64,000 nucleotides of DNA from Streptomyces venezuelae (GCF_008642275.1 NZ_CP029189.1:5500001-5564000); one strand, 5' to 3'; numbered from the stretch's first letter, positions 54,017 to 63,141 are shown. Notes: generated by a model not told the origin, from the sequence alone. Numbers and translations: made by a program.

Positions 54017-55162
54017 ATGGCCCGCAGACCCACGATCAAGGACATCGCCCGGCAGGCCGGAGTGTCGGAGAGCGCCGTCTCCTTCGCGCTCAACGACCGG
54101 CCGGGCGTCTCGCAGGACACCCGGGCCCGGATCCGGCGGGTCGCCGAGGAACTCGGCTGGCAGCCCAACAGTGCGGCCCGGGCCCTGTCCGGCGAACGCT
54201 CCGGCGCCGTCGGGCTGGTCCTCGCCCGGCCCGCGCACACGCTCGGCGTCGAGTCCTTCTTCCTCCAGCTCGTCTCCGGAATCCAGGAGGTCCTCTCCGC
54301 CGCCCGGACCGCCCTGCTGTTCCAGGTCGTCGAGGACATCGACGCCGAATGCGCGGTCTACCGCCGCTGGTGGGCCGAGCGACGGGTGGACGGCGTCCTC
54401 GTCGTCGACCCGCGTACGAGCGACCCGCGACCGGCGCTCCTGGAGGCACTGGCCCTGCCCGCGGTCACCATCGGCGAGGCCCTGCCACCCGGCGGCGCCG
54501 ACGGAGGCGCGCCCGCCGGGCCCGGGGACCGGGGAGGCGCTTGCGCGGCCCCCTCCTTGGCCCCCTCCTCGGCTCCTTCCCCGGCTCCTTCCGGGGTTGC
54601 TTCCTCGGCCCCGTCCTCGGTCCGGGCCGACGACGCCGGCGCCATGGCGCAGGTCCTGGAGCACCTGTACGGGCTGGGCCACCGGCGGATCGTGCACGTC
54701 GCGGGGCTTCCCGGGCTCGCCCACACCGTCCGCCGGATGGAGTCGCTCCGGGACGAGGCCGCACGTCGCGGACTCGGCCCGGACCAGGTGCGCTCGGTGG
54801 TCACCGACTACTCCGACGCCGAGGGCGCGGCCGCCACCCGGCGGGTCCTCGCCGAGCCGGACCCGCCCACGGCGCTCGTCTACGACAACGACGTGATGGC
54901 CGTCGCCGGGAGCGCGGTCGCCGCCGGGCTGGGCATCCCCGTCCCGGGCCGGCTCTCGATCGTGGCCTGGGACGACTCCGCGCTCTGCCGGGTCACCCAC
55001 CCCCGGCTCACCGCTCTCGTCCGGGACACCGCCGGCTTCGGCCGACTGGCCGCCGAGGAGCTCCTGGCCGTCCTCGCGGGCAGCCCGCCCGGGGTGCGGA
55101 TCAGCGAGCGGCCGAGGCTGGAACCGCGTGAGAGTACGGCGCCGCCCCCGGCGCATACTTAA
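54017..55162 (+). CDS. LacI-family transcriptional regulator
   Basis: 381 residues. N-terminal HTH with TIKDIARQAGVSESAVSFAL and the hinge helix NSAARALSG, then a periplasmic-binding-protein-like effector domain ending with ALVYDNDVMAVAGS and SIVAWDDSALC. An insertion of about 50 residues rich in Ala, Pro and Ser (about 155-207) interrupts the effector domain. ATG at MARRPT has GAGG 6 nt upstream; an ATG 12 nt earlier is possible. Likely represses the glycosidase pair and the ROK gene it precedes by 27 bp. Confidence 0.9.
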   Translation: MARRPTIKDIARQAGVSESAVSFALNDRPGVSQDTRARIRRVAEELGWQPNSAARALSGERSGAVGLVLARPAHTLGVESFFLQLVSGIQEVLSAARTALLFQVVEDIDAECAVYRRWWAERRVDGVLVVDPRTSDPRPALLEALALPAVTIGEALPPGGADGGAPAGPGDRGGACAAPSLAPSSAPSPAPSGVASSAPSSVRADDAGAMAQVLEHLYGLGHRRIVHVAGLPGLAHTVRRMESLRDEAARRGLGPDQVRSVVTDYSDAEGAAATRRVLAEPDPPTALVYDNDVMAVAGSAVAAGLGIPVPGRLSIVAWDDSALCRVTHPRLTALVRDTAGFGRLAAEELLAVLAGSPPGVRISERPRLEPRESTAPPPAHT

Positions 55163-55189
55163 TCCTGAAACCTTCCTGGAGCCGCCACC

Positions 55190-56257
55190 GTGATCATTCC
55201 CAGCGCCCCGTTCCCCGCACCGCGGGCCACCGCAGCGGCCTCCGGACCGACCGTGGCGATCGACATCGGCGGGACGAAGATCGCCGGTGCGCTGGTGCAC
55301 CCCGACGGCACGATGACGGCCACGACCCGACGCCCGACCCCACGCGGGGCCGATGCCGACAGTGTCATGGAGGCGGTCGCCCAGGTCGTCGCCGACCTCT
55401 CCGAGTCGCCGCTGTGGACCGCGGCGGTCCGCTGCGGGATCGGCAGTGCCGGCCCGGTGGACACCTCCCGGGGCACGGTCAGCCCGGTCAACATCGGGGC
55501 CTGGAGGGACTTCCCGGTCCAGGAGCGGGTCGCGGCGGAACTCGCCGCGCGCGGGGCCGACCTGCCGACCGTGCTGGCCGGAGACGGGGTGGCGATGACC
55601 GCCGCCGAGCACTGGCTGGGCGCGGCCCGTGGCCACGCGAACGCCCTGTGCATGGTGGTCTCCACGGGCGTGGGCGGCGGCCTGATCCTGAACAACCAGC
55701 TCCACCCCGGCCCCACCGGCAACGCAGGGCACATCGGCCACATCAGCGTGGCCTTCGACGGTGAACCGTGCGCGTGCGGCGGCCACGGGTGCGTCGAGTC
55801 GATCGCCTCCGGGACGGCGATCGCCCGCTGGGCCCTGGAACAGGGCTGGACCCCGGCGGGTACGGACGCAACGGCCGGCGCGGCCGGAACAACCCCGGGT
55901 CTGCACGGCGCGGGCGGTGGCGGGCGTGATGCCACGGCAGCGGGCGTGGCCGTCGCCGCCGCCGGAGGCGATCCGATCGCCCTGGCCGCCTTCGACCGGG
56001 CGGGCCGCGCCCTGGCCGCCGCCATCGCGGCCACCGCGACCCTCGTGGAGACGGACATCGCGGTCATCGGCGGGGGAGTGGCCGCCGCGGGCGACACCCT
56101 CTTCGCCCCGATCCGCAGCCACCTCGCGTCCTACGCCACGCTCTCGTTCGTCAAGGACATCCAGGTGGTGCCGGCGATGCTGGGCACCCATGCGGGCCTG
56201 ATCGGCGCGGCCGCGGCGGCGACCATGCTGCTGCCTTCGCCGCCGTCCTCCTCGTGA
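55190..56257 (+). CDS. ROK-family sugar kinase
   Basis: 355 residues. ATP site IDIGGTKIAGALV near the N-terminus, substrate motif STGVGGGLI, and the zinc-binding CACGGHGCVES with the preceding GHIGH. No HTH, so a kinase rather than a ROK repressor. Substrate could be GlcNAc, mannose or glucose; location with GH85 and GH5-like enzymes favours GlcNAc or mannose. The 40-residue Ala/Gly-rich stretch at about 220-260 is an insert. GTG start with GGAG 8 nt upstream. Confidence 0.88.
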   Translation: MIIPSAPFPAPRATAAASGPTVAIDIGGTKIAGALVHPDGTMTATTRRPTPRGADADSVMEAVAQVVADLSESPLWTAAVRCGIGSAGPVDTSRGTVSPVNIGAWRDFPVQERVAAELAARGADLPTVLAGDGVAMTAAEHWLGAARGHANALCMVVSTGVGGGLILNNQLHPGPTGNAGHIGHISVAFDGEPCACGGHGCVESIASGTAIARWALEQGWTPAGTDATAGAAGTTPGLHGAGGGGRDATAAGVAVAAAGGDPIALAAFDRAGRALAAAIAATATLVETDIAVIGGGVAAAGDTLFAPIRSHLASYATLSFVKDIQVVPAMLGTHAGLIGAAAAATMLLPSPPSSS

Positions 56258-56269
56258 GCCGCGGGACCC

Positions 56270-57265
56270 TCAGGGTTTGACGGACCGGTAGTACCGGCGC
56301 GCGCCCTCGTGCAGGTCCAGCGGGTCGGTGTAGATCGCCGTGCGCAGGTCCACGAGCTGCGCCGCGTGCACCTGGCGCCCGACGAGGTCGCGGCTGAGGA
56401 TCACCGTCCGCGTCAGCTGCTCGGTGAGCCGGGGGTCGGACGCCGCCGTGGTCACCAGCAGGTTCGGCACGGCAAGGGTCGACACCGAGCTGGTGTTGCG
56501 CGCCCGCGCGTAGGCGTCCTGCGGCATCACTGCCGTCCGGTAGTAGCGCGCCGGACTGCCGCTCTCCTGCAGCTGTTCCACCAGGTCGCCGAGTTGCACG
56601 AGCCGGATGTCGAAGCGCTCCGACAGTTCGCGCACCGCGTTCGTCGGCAGACCGCCGGACCAGAAGAACGCGTCGAGCCGCCCGGCTTCCAGCTCGTCCG
56701 GCATGGTGTCGATGCCGATGGACACCGAGGTGATGTCGAGCACCGGGTCGATCTTGGCCGCCTTCAGCAGCCGCTCCGCGACCAGCCGTACGCCGGAGCC
56801 CGGCTGTCCGATCGCGACACGCTTGCCGCGCAGGTCACGGGCCGACTGCACCGGTGAGTCGGCCGGGACCACCAGCTGCACGTAGTCGTCGTAGAGCCGG
56901 GCGACCCCGCGCAGCCGGTCCGCGCCGGGCTTCTTGTCGAGCTGGTACTTGGCGACCGCGTCCGCCGTCGCCACGGTGAAGTCCGCCTCGCCGGTGGCCA
57001 GCCGCTTCAGGTTCTCCTGCGACCCCTCGCTGGTCTCCAGCCGTACGTCCATCCCGGGCATGTCCCGGCCGATCGCCTGCTCCAGGAGCTGGCCGTACCG
57101 GTGGTAGACCCCGGTCCGCGCGCCCGTGCTGAAGGTCAGCTCGCCCTGCAGTTCCGGCTCCCCGAAGGGCTTCAGCCACCACGTCAGGACGCCGAGCACG
57201 GCGAGTACGGCCACCAGGACCCGCAGGGCGTGGCGCCTGCTGATCCGGGGCGGTACGAGAGGCAT
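56270..57265 (-). CDS. TAXI-family TRAP substrate-binding protein
   Basis: 331 residues. One N-terminal membrane helix (about 14-32) anchors a domain beginning LTFSTGARTGVYHRYG and containing VAIGQPGSGVRLVAERLL and DAFFWSGGLPTNAVREL, the pattern of TAXI (TRAP-associated extracytoplasmic immunogenic) proteins. A normal TRAP system needs a fused DctQM permease; none is nearby. Convergent with the ROK gene, 12-bp gap. Confidence 0.86.
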   Translation of the reverse strand: MPLVPPRISRRHALRVLVAVLAVLGVLTWWLKPFGEPELQGELTFSTGARTGVYHRYGQLLEQAIGRDMPGMDVRLETSEGSQENLKRLATGEADFTVATADAVAKYQLDKKPGADRLRGVARLYDDYVQLVVPADSPVQSARDLRGKRVAIGQPGSGVRLVAERLLKAAKIDPVLDITSVSIGIDTMPDELEAGRLDAFFWSGGLPTNAVRELSERFDIRLVQLGDLVEQLQESGSPARYYRTAVMPQDAYARARNTSSVSTLAVPNLLVTTAASDPRLTEQLTRTVILSRDLVGRQVHAAQLVDLRTAIYTDPLDLHEGARRYYRSVKP

Positions 57266-57297
57266 GGCCGCGATCCTGCCACCCGTCCGCCGTCCTG

Positions 57298-58269
57298 TCA
57301 CGGCGCGGGTCGTCCGGGGGCTCCCGAGCGGAGCCTCGCCAGCAGCTTGCGCGCGGCCGGTCCGGGCGGTCCGTCCGTGCGCCAGGCCAGCGCGACCCGC
57401 CCGGACAGCCCCGGCTCGGTGATCCGCAGCGCGCGCAGTCCACCGCTGTCGCCGACGCCACTCCCGCTTCCGCCGTCGCCGGACCGTGCCCCGGCCCCGG
57501 CTCCCGACTCCGCTCCGGACGGCACCACCGCCACTCCCAGGCCGCGCGCGGCCAGCCGGACCAGCACGGCGGGTGCCGCCGCCTCGAAGTCCACCCGGGG
57601 TGCGAAGCCCGCCTGAGCGCACGCCCGCTCCAGCACCCCGCGCAGCCCGGTCCCGCGCGGCAGGCTGATCAGGGACCGCCCGCGCAGCGCCGTCAGCGGG
57701 ATCCCGCCGTTCACGGCGGCCGCCATCAGCGGATCGTCCGCCCGTACCGCGGCGACCAGGGGCTCGTCGAGCATCACCTGGCAGGAGACGCCCGCAGGCG
57801 GCTCCCCCGCGAGGCCGACCACCGCCAGGTCCAGCTCCCCGCGCAGCAGCGCGGCCAGCATCCGCTCCGAGATGTCCTCGCAGAGCGCGATCTCCACCCC
57901 CGGGTGCTCGTCGTGGAAGTCCCCGAGCGCCTCCACCACATCGAACCCGTCCACCACCGCACCGGCCGCCCCCGGGACCAGCCCGAGGGTCACCCGCCCG
58001 CGCAGCAGGCCGGAGAACTCCTCGGCCGTCCGCCGCACACCCTCCACCGCCGCCAGCGCGGCCCGCGCGTACGAGAGCACCGCCCGGCCCGCCTCCGTCG
58101 GGGTCACCCGCCGGCCCGACCGGTCGAGCAGCCGCTGCCCGAGCTCGCGCTCCAGCTGCGCGACCTGCGAGCTCACCCCGGGTTGTGACACGTGCAGCCG
58201 GGCCCCGGCACGCGTGAAGCCGCCCTCTTCCACGACGGCCACGAAATAGCGCAGCTGAGCCAGCTCCAT
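57298..58269 (-). CDS. LysR-family transcriptional regulator
   Basis: 323 residues. HTH at the N-terminus (LRYFVAVVEEGGFTRAGARL, HVSQPGVSSQVAQLERELG) and a LysR effector domain (about 90-310) with a Gly/Ser-rich low-complexity stretch about 230-255. Start at MELAQLRYF; an ATG two codons upstream is equally possible. A CCAAGACTTGG palindrome stands in the 71-bp spacer to the divergent isomerase gene, a likely LysR target. Confidence 0.9.
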   Translation of the reverse strand: MELAQLRYFVAVVEEGGFTRAGARLHVSQPGVSSQVAQLERELGQRLLDRSGRRVTPTEAGRAVLSYARAALAAVEGVRRTAEEFSGLLRGRVTLGLVPGAAGAVVDGFDVVEALGDFHDEHPGVEIALCEDISERMLAALLRGELDLAVVGLAGEPPAGVSCQVMLDEPLVAAVRADDPLMAAAVNGGIPLTALRGRSLISLPRGTGLRGVLERACAQAGFAPRVDFEAAAPAVLVRLAARGLGVAVVPSGAESGAGAGARSGDGGSGSGVGDSGGLRALRITEPGLSGRVALAWRTDGPPGPAARKLLARLRSGAPGRPAP

Positions 58270-58340
58270 AACCATGGATTCTAGATCGCAGAAGAACCAA
58301 GACTTGGACTTATGCACAGGGCTGCCTCGACCCTGAAGCC

Positions 58341-59036
58341 ATGAACCAGTCGACGCCCCGCCCCCCGGCCCGTTCCACCTCCTCCTCTCCCGCCACCGTG
58401 AGCCGCGCAGCGATCGCCGCGGCCGTCGCCGCCGAACGCCGCGAGCTGGCCGACGTACTGGACGGCCTCACCCCGGACCAGTGGGACTCCCCGTCGCTCT
58501 GCGCGGGCTGGAGCGTCCGCGAGGTCGCCGCCCACATGTCGCTCGGCTTCCGCACCACCGTCCCCGGCTTCGCCGCCGAACTTCTGCGGGCCCGCGGCAG
58601 CCTGCACCGGATGACCGACCGCACGGCCCGCCGCGACGCCGCCGCCTTCACCGCGCGCGAGCTCGCCGCGCTGCTCCGTGAGAACGCCGGCCACCCCTGG
58701 AAACCGCCTGCCGCCGGCCCGACCGGAGCCCTCGCCCACGACGTGGTCCACGGCCTCGACATCACCGTCGCCCTCGGCCACCCGCGCCGCGTCCCCGAGG
58801 ACCGGCTGCGGCTCCTCCTCGACGCCGTCACCCCCCGGTCCCTGCGGTTCTTCGGCGCGGACCTCACCGGCCTCCAGCTGCGCGCGCAGGACCTGGACTG
58901 GACCCACGGCGAGGGAACTCCCGTGTACGGGGAAGCCCAGGACCTGCTGCTCGTCCTCTTCGGCCGCCGCCTTCCCCCGGGTCGGCTGAACGGGGGACCG
59001 GAAGGCCACCGGGTACCGCCTACCCTTGTTGCATGA
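58341..59036 (+). CDS. Mycothiol-dependent maleylpyruvate isomerase family protein (DinB-like)
   Basis: 231 residues. DinB/MDMPI four-helix domain with [15 protein letters not shown] and [12 protein letters not shown]; the His residues in these motifs match the metal ligands. The family uses mycothiol as thiol cofactor. Its stop overlaps miaB by 4 bp (ATGA), so it is coupled to miaB, and its expression is probably controlled by the divergent LysR. Confidence 0.82.
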   Translation: MNQSTPRPPARSTSSSPATVSRAAIAAAVAAERRELADVLDGLTPDQWDSPSLCAGWSVREVAAHMSLGFRTTVPGFAAELLRARGSLHRMTDRTARRDAAAFTARELAALLRENAGHPWKPPAAGPTGALAHDVVHGLDITVALGHPRRVPEDRLRLLLDAVTPRSLRFFGADLTGLQLRAQDLDWTHGEGTPVYGEAQDLLLVLFGRRLPPGRLNGGPEGHRVPPTLVA

Positions 59037-60556
59037 CCAGCAGCGACCGGAGCCAGGCAGTGGACGTGAAGCGAAGCTACGAGGTGCGCACCTACGGGTG
59101 CCAGATGAACGTGCACGACTCGGAGCGGCTCTCCGGTCTGCTGGAGGACGCCGGCTACGTCCGGGCGCCCGAGGGCGCCGACGGCGACGCCGACGTCGTG
59201 GTCTTCAACACCTGCGCGGTCCGCGAGAACGCCGACAACAAGCTGTACGGCAACCTCGGCCGGCTGGCCCCGATGAAGACGAAGCGCCCCGGCATGCAGA
59301 TCGCCGTCGGCGGCTGCCTCGCGCAGAAGGACCGCGACACGATCGTCAAGCGGGCCCCCTGGGTCGACGTCGTCTTCGGTACGCACAACATCGGCAAGCT
59401 GCCCGTGCTGCTGGAGCGCGCCCGCATCCAGGAGGAGGCGCAGGTCGAGATCGCCGAGTCGCTGGAGGCCTTCCCCTCCACGCTCCCGACCCGCCGCGAG
59501 TCCGCGTACGCCGCCTGGGTCTCGATCTCCGTCGGCTGCAACAACACCTGCACCTTCTGCATCGTCCCGGCCCTGCGCGGCAAGGAGGAGGACCGCCGCC
59601 CCGGCGACATCCTCGCCGAGGTGGAGGCCCTGGTCGCCGAAGGCGTCTCGGAGATCACCCTGCTCGGCCAGAACGTGAACGCGTACGGCTCGGACCTGGG
59701 CGACCGCGAGGCCTTCTCCAAGCTGCTGCGCGCCTGCGGCCAGATCGAGGGCCTGGAGCGGGTCCGCTTCACCTCCCCGCACCCGCGCGACTTCACGGAC
59801 GACGTGATCGCTGCGATGGCCGAGACCCCGAACGTGATGCCGCAGCTGCACATGCCGATGCAGTCCGGATCGGACACGATCCTGCGGGCGATGCGCCGCT
59901 CGTACCGGCAGGAGCGCTTCCTCGGCATCATCGAGAAGGTCCGCGCCGCCATCCCGCACGCCGCGATCTCCACCGACATCATCGTGGGCTTCCCCGGTGA
60001 GACGGAGGAGGACTTCCAGCAGACGATGCACGCGGTGCGCGAGGCCCGCTTCGCGAACGCCTTCACCTTCCAGTACTCCAAGCGCCCCGGGACCCCGGCG
60101 GCCGACATGGACGGGCAGATCCCCAAGGAGGTCGTCCAGGAGCGGTACATGCGCCTGGTCGCCCTCCAGGAGGAGATCTCCTGGGACGAGAACAAGAAGC
60201 AGGTCGGCCGCACCCTGGAGGTCATGGTCGCGGAGGGCGAGGGCCGCAAGGACGGCGCCACGCACCGCCTCTCCGGCCGTGCCCCCGACAACCGCCTGGT
60301 CCACTTCACGAAGCCGGAGGAGGACGTCCGTCCCGGTGACGTGGTCACCGTGGACATCACCTACGCGGCCCCGCACCACCTGCTGGCCGAGGGCCCGACG
60401 CTGACGGTGCGCCGGACCCGCGCGGGCGACGCCTGGGAGAAGCGCAACGCCGCTCCCGCGCAGCCGGCGGGCGTCATGCTCGGGATCCCGAAGCTGGGCG
60501 TCCCGGCGCCCCTGCCGGCCGTCACCTCCGGCTGCTCGGTGCCCACCTCCTCCTGA
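59033..60556 (+). CDS. miaB: tRNA-2-methylthio-N6-isopentenyladenosine synthase MiaB
   Basis: 507 residues. N-terminal MTTase domain ([26 protein letters not shown]), radical SAM motif CNNTCTFC (Cys 169, 173, 176), and a C-terminal TRAM domain, followed by an extra Pro/Ala tail of about 45 residues. It methylthiolates i6A37 of tRNAs made by MiaA, encoded 1.5 kb downstream. Confidence 0.95.
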   Translation: MTSSDRSQAVDVKRSYEVRTYGCQMNVHDSERLSGLLEDAGYVRAPEGADGDADVVVFNTCAVRENADNKLYGNLGRLAPMKTKRPGMQIAVGGCLAQKDRDTIVKRAPWVDVVFGTHNIGKLPVLLERARIQEEAQVEIAESLEAFPSTLPTRRESAYAAWVSISVGCNNTCTFCIVPALRGKEEDRRPGDILAEVEALVAEGVSEITLLGQNVNAYGSDLGDREAFSKLLRACGQIEGLERVRFTSPHPRDFTDDVIAAMAETPNVMPQLHMPMQSGSDTILRAMRRSYRQERFLGIIEKVRAAIPHAAISTDIIVGFPGETEEDFQQTMHAVREARFANAFTFQYSKRPGTPAADMDGQIPKEVVQERYMRLVALQEEISWDENKKQVGRTLEVMVAEGEGRKDGATHRLSGRAPDNRLVHFTKPEEDVRPGDVVTVDITYAAPHHLLAEGPTLTVRRTRAGDAWEKRNAAPAQPAGVMLGIPKLGVPAPLPAVTSGCSVPTSS

Positions 60557-60595
60557 GCGGCACGCGGTTCCGCGCCTGCGGCTAGGCTGCGGATC

Positions 60596-61318
60596 ATGCT
60601 CGTAGCCGCTGCCGTCTGTCCCGCCCCGCCGCTGCTCGTGCCGGAGGTCGCCGCGGGGGCCGCCGCCGAACTCGGCGCGGTCCGCACCGCCTGCTCCGAC
60701 GCGCTGGCGGTGCTCACCGCGTCCCGGCCCGACCTGCTGGTCGTGGTCGGGGCCGCCGCCGAGGGCGGCGCATACGACCAGGGCACCCCCGGCGGCTTCG
60801 CCGGGTTCGGGGTGGACCTGACCGTCACCCTGGGCCCCGGCCTGGGCGAACCCCCGAGCGGCCATGCCACCGGGACCTCACTCCCGGCCTCCCTGGCGGT
60901 GGGCGGCTGGCTGCTCGGCCAGGCCGGCTGGGCGGCCGCCCCGGTCGCCGGGGTGGCCGTCGCCACGGACCTCCCCCCGAGCGGCTGCGGCCTGCTCGGA
61001 GCGGATCTGGGAGGTTCCGCCGAACGCGTGGCCATGTTGGTCCTCGGGGACGGCAGCGCCTGCCGCACGCTCAAGGCCCCGGGCTACCTCGACGAGCGCG
61101 CCGCCGCCTTCGACGCCGCCGCCGGGCGCGCCCTGGGCACCGCCGACGTGGCCGCGCTGGCCGGGATCGACGCCGCTCTCGCGGCCGAACTCCAGGCCGC
61201 CGGACGGGCCCCCTGGCAGGTGCTGGCGGCCGCCGCGGAGGGCGCACGGCTGGAAGGGCGCCTGCTGTACGAGGACGCGCCCTACGGCGTGGGGTACTTC
61301 GTCGCCGCCTGGTCCTAG
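60596..61318 (+). CDS. Class III extradiol dioxygenase-like protein
   Basis: 240 residues. Begins MLVAAAVCPAPPLLVPEV and ends RLLYEDAPYGVGYFVAAW, the pattern of the LigB/AmmeMemo-like actinobacterial family. The usual metal-binding His residues at the N-terminus of real LigB enzymes are not evident (PAPPLLVPE has no His), so catalytic activity is doubtful. Found next to miaB in actinobacteria; function unknown. Followed by a long palindrome. Confidence 0.75.
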   Translation: MLVAAAVCPAPPLLVPEVAAGAAAELGAVRTACSDALAVLTASRPDLLVVVGAAAEGGAYDQGTPGGFAGFGVDLTVTLGPGLGEPPSGHATGTSLPASLAVGGWLLGQAGWAAAPVAGVAVATDLPPSGCGLLGADLGGSAERVAMLVLGDGSACRTLKAPGYLDERAAAFDAAAGRALGTADVAALAGIDAALAAELQAAGRAPWQVLAAAAEGARLEGRLLYEDAPYGVGYFVAAWS

Positions 61319-61343
61319 CGGCGCACGGGCCCGCGGGGCCGCC

Positions 61344-61407
61344 CCGGGAACGGCGAAGGGGCGCGGGACCGGCAGCTGCCGGTCCCGCGCCCCTTCGCCG
61401 TTCCCGG
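61344..61407. terminator. 64-bp perfect palindrome between convergent genes
   Basis: Two arms of 32 bp (61344-61375 and 61376-61407) are perfect complements with no loop; the left arm opens CCGGGAACGGCGAAGG and ends CCGGCAG. It sits 25 bp after the dioxygenase-like gene stop and 5 bp before the stop of the opposite gene, as expected of a bidirectional terminator. In DNA it could extrude a cruciform. Confidence 0.85.
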
Positions 61408-61412
61408 CCGTG

Positions 61413-61658
61413 TCAGGAGGCGGGCGGCGGCGTCGGCCCGCCGGGGGTGTCCTTGTGCGCGATCTTCCCCAGGGCGTCCTTCGCCTTGCCCGTCCCGCTC
61501 GTGATCTGGCCGCTGTACTTGCCCTTGGTCTTGGAGTCCACGGCCTTGGCCACCTTGTCCAGACCCTCGCCGATCCGGCCCTCGTGCTGCTGCGCGAGGC
61601 CGCCGACCTTGTCCTTCGCCGGAGCGAGCTTGGCCTTCAGATTGTCCAGCAGGCCCAT
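61413..61658 (-). CDS. Rv0909-like putative antitoxin
   Basis: 81 residues, highly charged and Lys-rich (MGLLDNLKAKLAPAKDKVGG). Resembles the Rv0909/MT0933-type antitoxin family of actinobacteria, a domain-poor lysine-rich protein. The usual toxin partner (Rv0910-like START/SRPBCC) is not encoded next to it. ATG with GGAAGG 6 nt upstream. Partner and function unproven. Confidence 0.7.
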   Translation of the reverse strand: MGLLDNLKAKLAPAKDKVGGLAQQHEGRIGEGLDKVAKAVDSKTKGKYSGQITSGTGKAKDALGKIAHKDTPGGPTPPPAS

Positions 61659-61681
61659 GGGTCACCTTCCGTTGGCGGTCA

Positions 61682-61891
61682 CTACGTGCGGGCGCCCTCG
61701 CCGGTCTCGCTGTCCGCGGCCACCGGGGCCGCCAGCTGCTTCGGAATCTCCACGACTCCCGCCTCCGGAGACTTCTCGGCAGCAGGCTCGGCCTCCTCGG
61801 CCGCACCGGACTCCGCCGTCAGGTCCTCCGCCGCGACCTCCGTGGTCACAACCGCGTCCTTACGACGAAAAAACCGATCAAAAACGCCCAT
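61682..61891 (-). CDS. Small hypothetical protein (MGVFDRFFRRK)
   Basis: 69 residues with a basic amphipathic N-terminus (GVFDRFFRRKDAV) followed by a Glu/Ala-rich, likely disordered tail. GGGAG lies 5 nt before the ATG. Upstream of the Rv0909-like gene on the same strand, 23 bp apart, so probably one transcript. No function known. Confidence 0.68.
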   Translation of the reverse strand: MGVFDRFFRRKDAVVTTEVAAEDLTAESGAAEEAEPAAEKSPEAGVVEIPKQLAAPVAADSETGEGART

Positions 61892-62076
61892 GTCTACTCC
61901 CGTAACGTTACGCGTGTGAGTGGAGTTCCGCGTCGGCCGAACCGGCCTGCGCCGGGCGTACGCAGGGCGCATGCCCGGCCGGAACCTCGCCAGGGCAACG
62001 ACCCCGTCCCCACCCCGTCACGTAACTCGATCGGGTACATGGCCACGCCTTGACCAGGGGCTGAGAGACTGGAGCG

Positions 62077-63015
62077 GTGAGGAAAGCAGCCCCCGCCCCG
62101 CGGGTCATCGCCGTCGTAGGTCCCACCGCGGCAGGAAAGTCCGACCTGGGCGTAGCCCTGGCCCGCCGTTTCGACGGCGAAGTCGTCAACGCCGACTCCA
62201 TGCAGCTGTACCGGGGGATGGACATCGGTACCGCCAAACTGACGACCGAGGAGCGCGGCGGTGTCCCGCACCACCTCCTCGACATCTGGGACGTCACCGA
62301 CACCGCCAACGTCGCGGACTACCAGCGGCTGGCCCGCCTGGAGATCGACAAACTGCTTGCCGAGGGCCGCACCCCCGTCCTCGTCGGCGGATCCGGCCTG
62401 TACGTCCGCGGGGCCCTGGACGTGATGGAGTTCCCCGGCACCGACCCCGAGGTGCGGGCCCGGCTGGAGGAAGAGCTCACGCTCCGTGGCCCCGGAGCCC
62501 TGCACGCCCGCCTCGCCGCCGCCGACCCGGCCGCCGCGCAGGCCATCCTGCCCAGCAACGGCCGCCGCATCGTCCGCGCGCTCGAAGTGATCGAGATCAC
62601 CGGCCGCCCCTTCACCGCCAACCTGCCCGGCCACGACTCCGTCTACGACACCGTGCAGATCGGCGTCGACGTGGCCCGCCCGGAGCTCGACGAGCGGATC
62701 GCCCTGCGGGTCGACCGGATGTGGGAGGACGGGCTGGTGGACGAGGTCCGTGCGCTGGAGGCCCGCGGGCTGCGCGACGGAATCACCGCCTCCAGGGCCC
62801 TTGGCTACCAGCAGGTGCTGGCCGCGCTCGCCGGTGAGTGCACCGAGGACGAGGCCCGGGCCGAGACCGTCCGGGCGACCAAGCGGTTCGCCCGCCGCCA
62901 GGACTCCTGGTTCCGCCGTGACCCGCGCGTGCACTGGCTCAGCGGGGCCGCCGCCGACCGGGGGGAACTCCCCGGGCTCGCGCAGTCGTTGGTCGAACGA
63001 GCGGTCACAGCCTGA
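62077..63015 (+). CDS. miaA: tRNA dimethylallyltransferase MiaA
   Basis: 312 residues. P-loop GPTAAGKS (15-22), DSMQLYRGMDIGTAKL, GGSGLYVRG and the later QRxxR-type GYQQVL segment identify MiaA, which attaches a dimethylallyl group to A37 of tRNAs reading UNN codons; MiaB then methylthiolates it. GTG start. The upstream region, shared with the divergent small gene, is 185 bp. Confidence 0.95.
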   Translation: MRKAAPAPRVIAVVGPTAAGKSDLGVALARRFDGEVVNADSMQLYRGMDIGTAKLTTEERGGVPHHLLDIWDVTDTANVADYQRLARLEIDKLLAEGRTPVLVGGSGLYVRGALDVMEFPGTDPEVRARLEEELTLRGPGALHARLAAADPAAAQAILPSNGRRIVRALEVIEITGRPFTANLPGHDSVYDTVQIGVDVARPELDERIALRVDRMWEDGLVDEVRALEARGLRDGITASRALGYQQVLAALAGECTEDEARAETVRATKRFARRQDSWFRRDPRVHWLSGAAADRGELPGLAQSLVERAVTA

Positions 63016-63141
63016 TCACGTGATGGCATCGGGACGCCTCACGCGCCAGTAGTGGGGCCGGGGGCGTGCCATCATCAAACTCCGGCGGGTGCGATCACCT
63101 GCGATGAACGGCGGCGTACTGAGTCCGAGTGGGGAGGGCGC

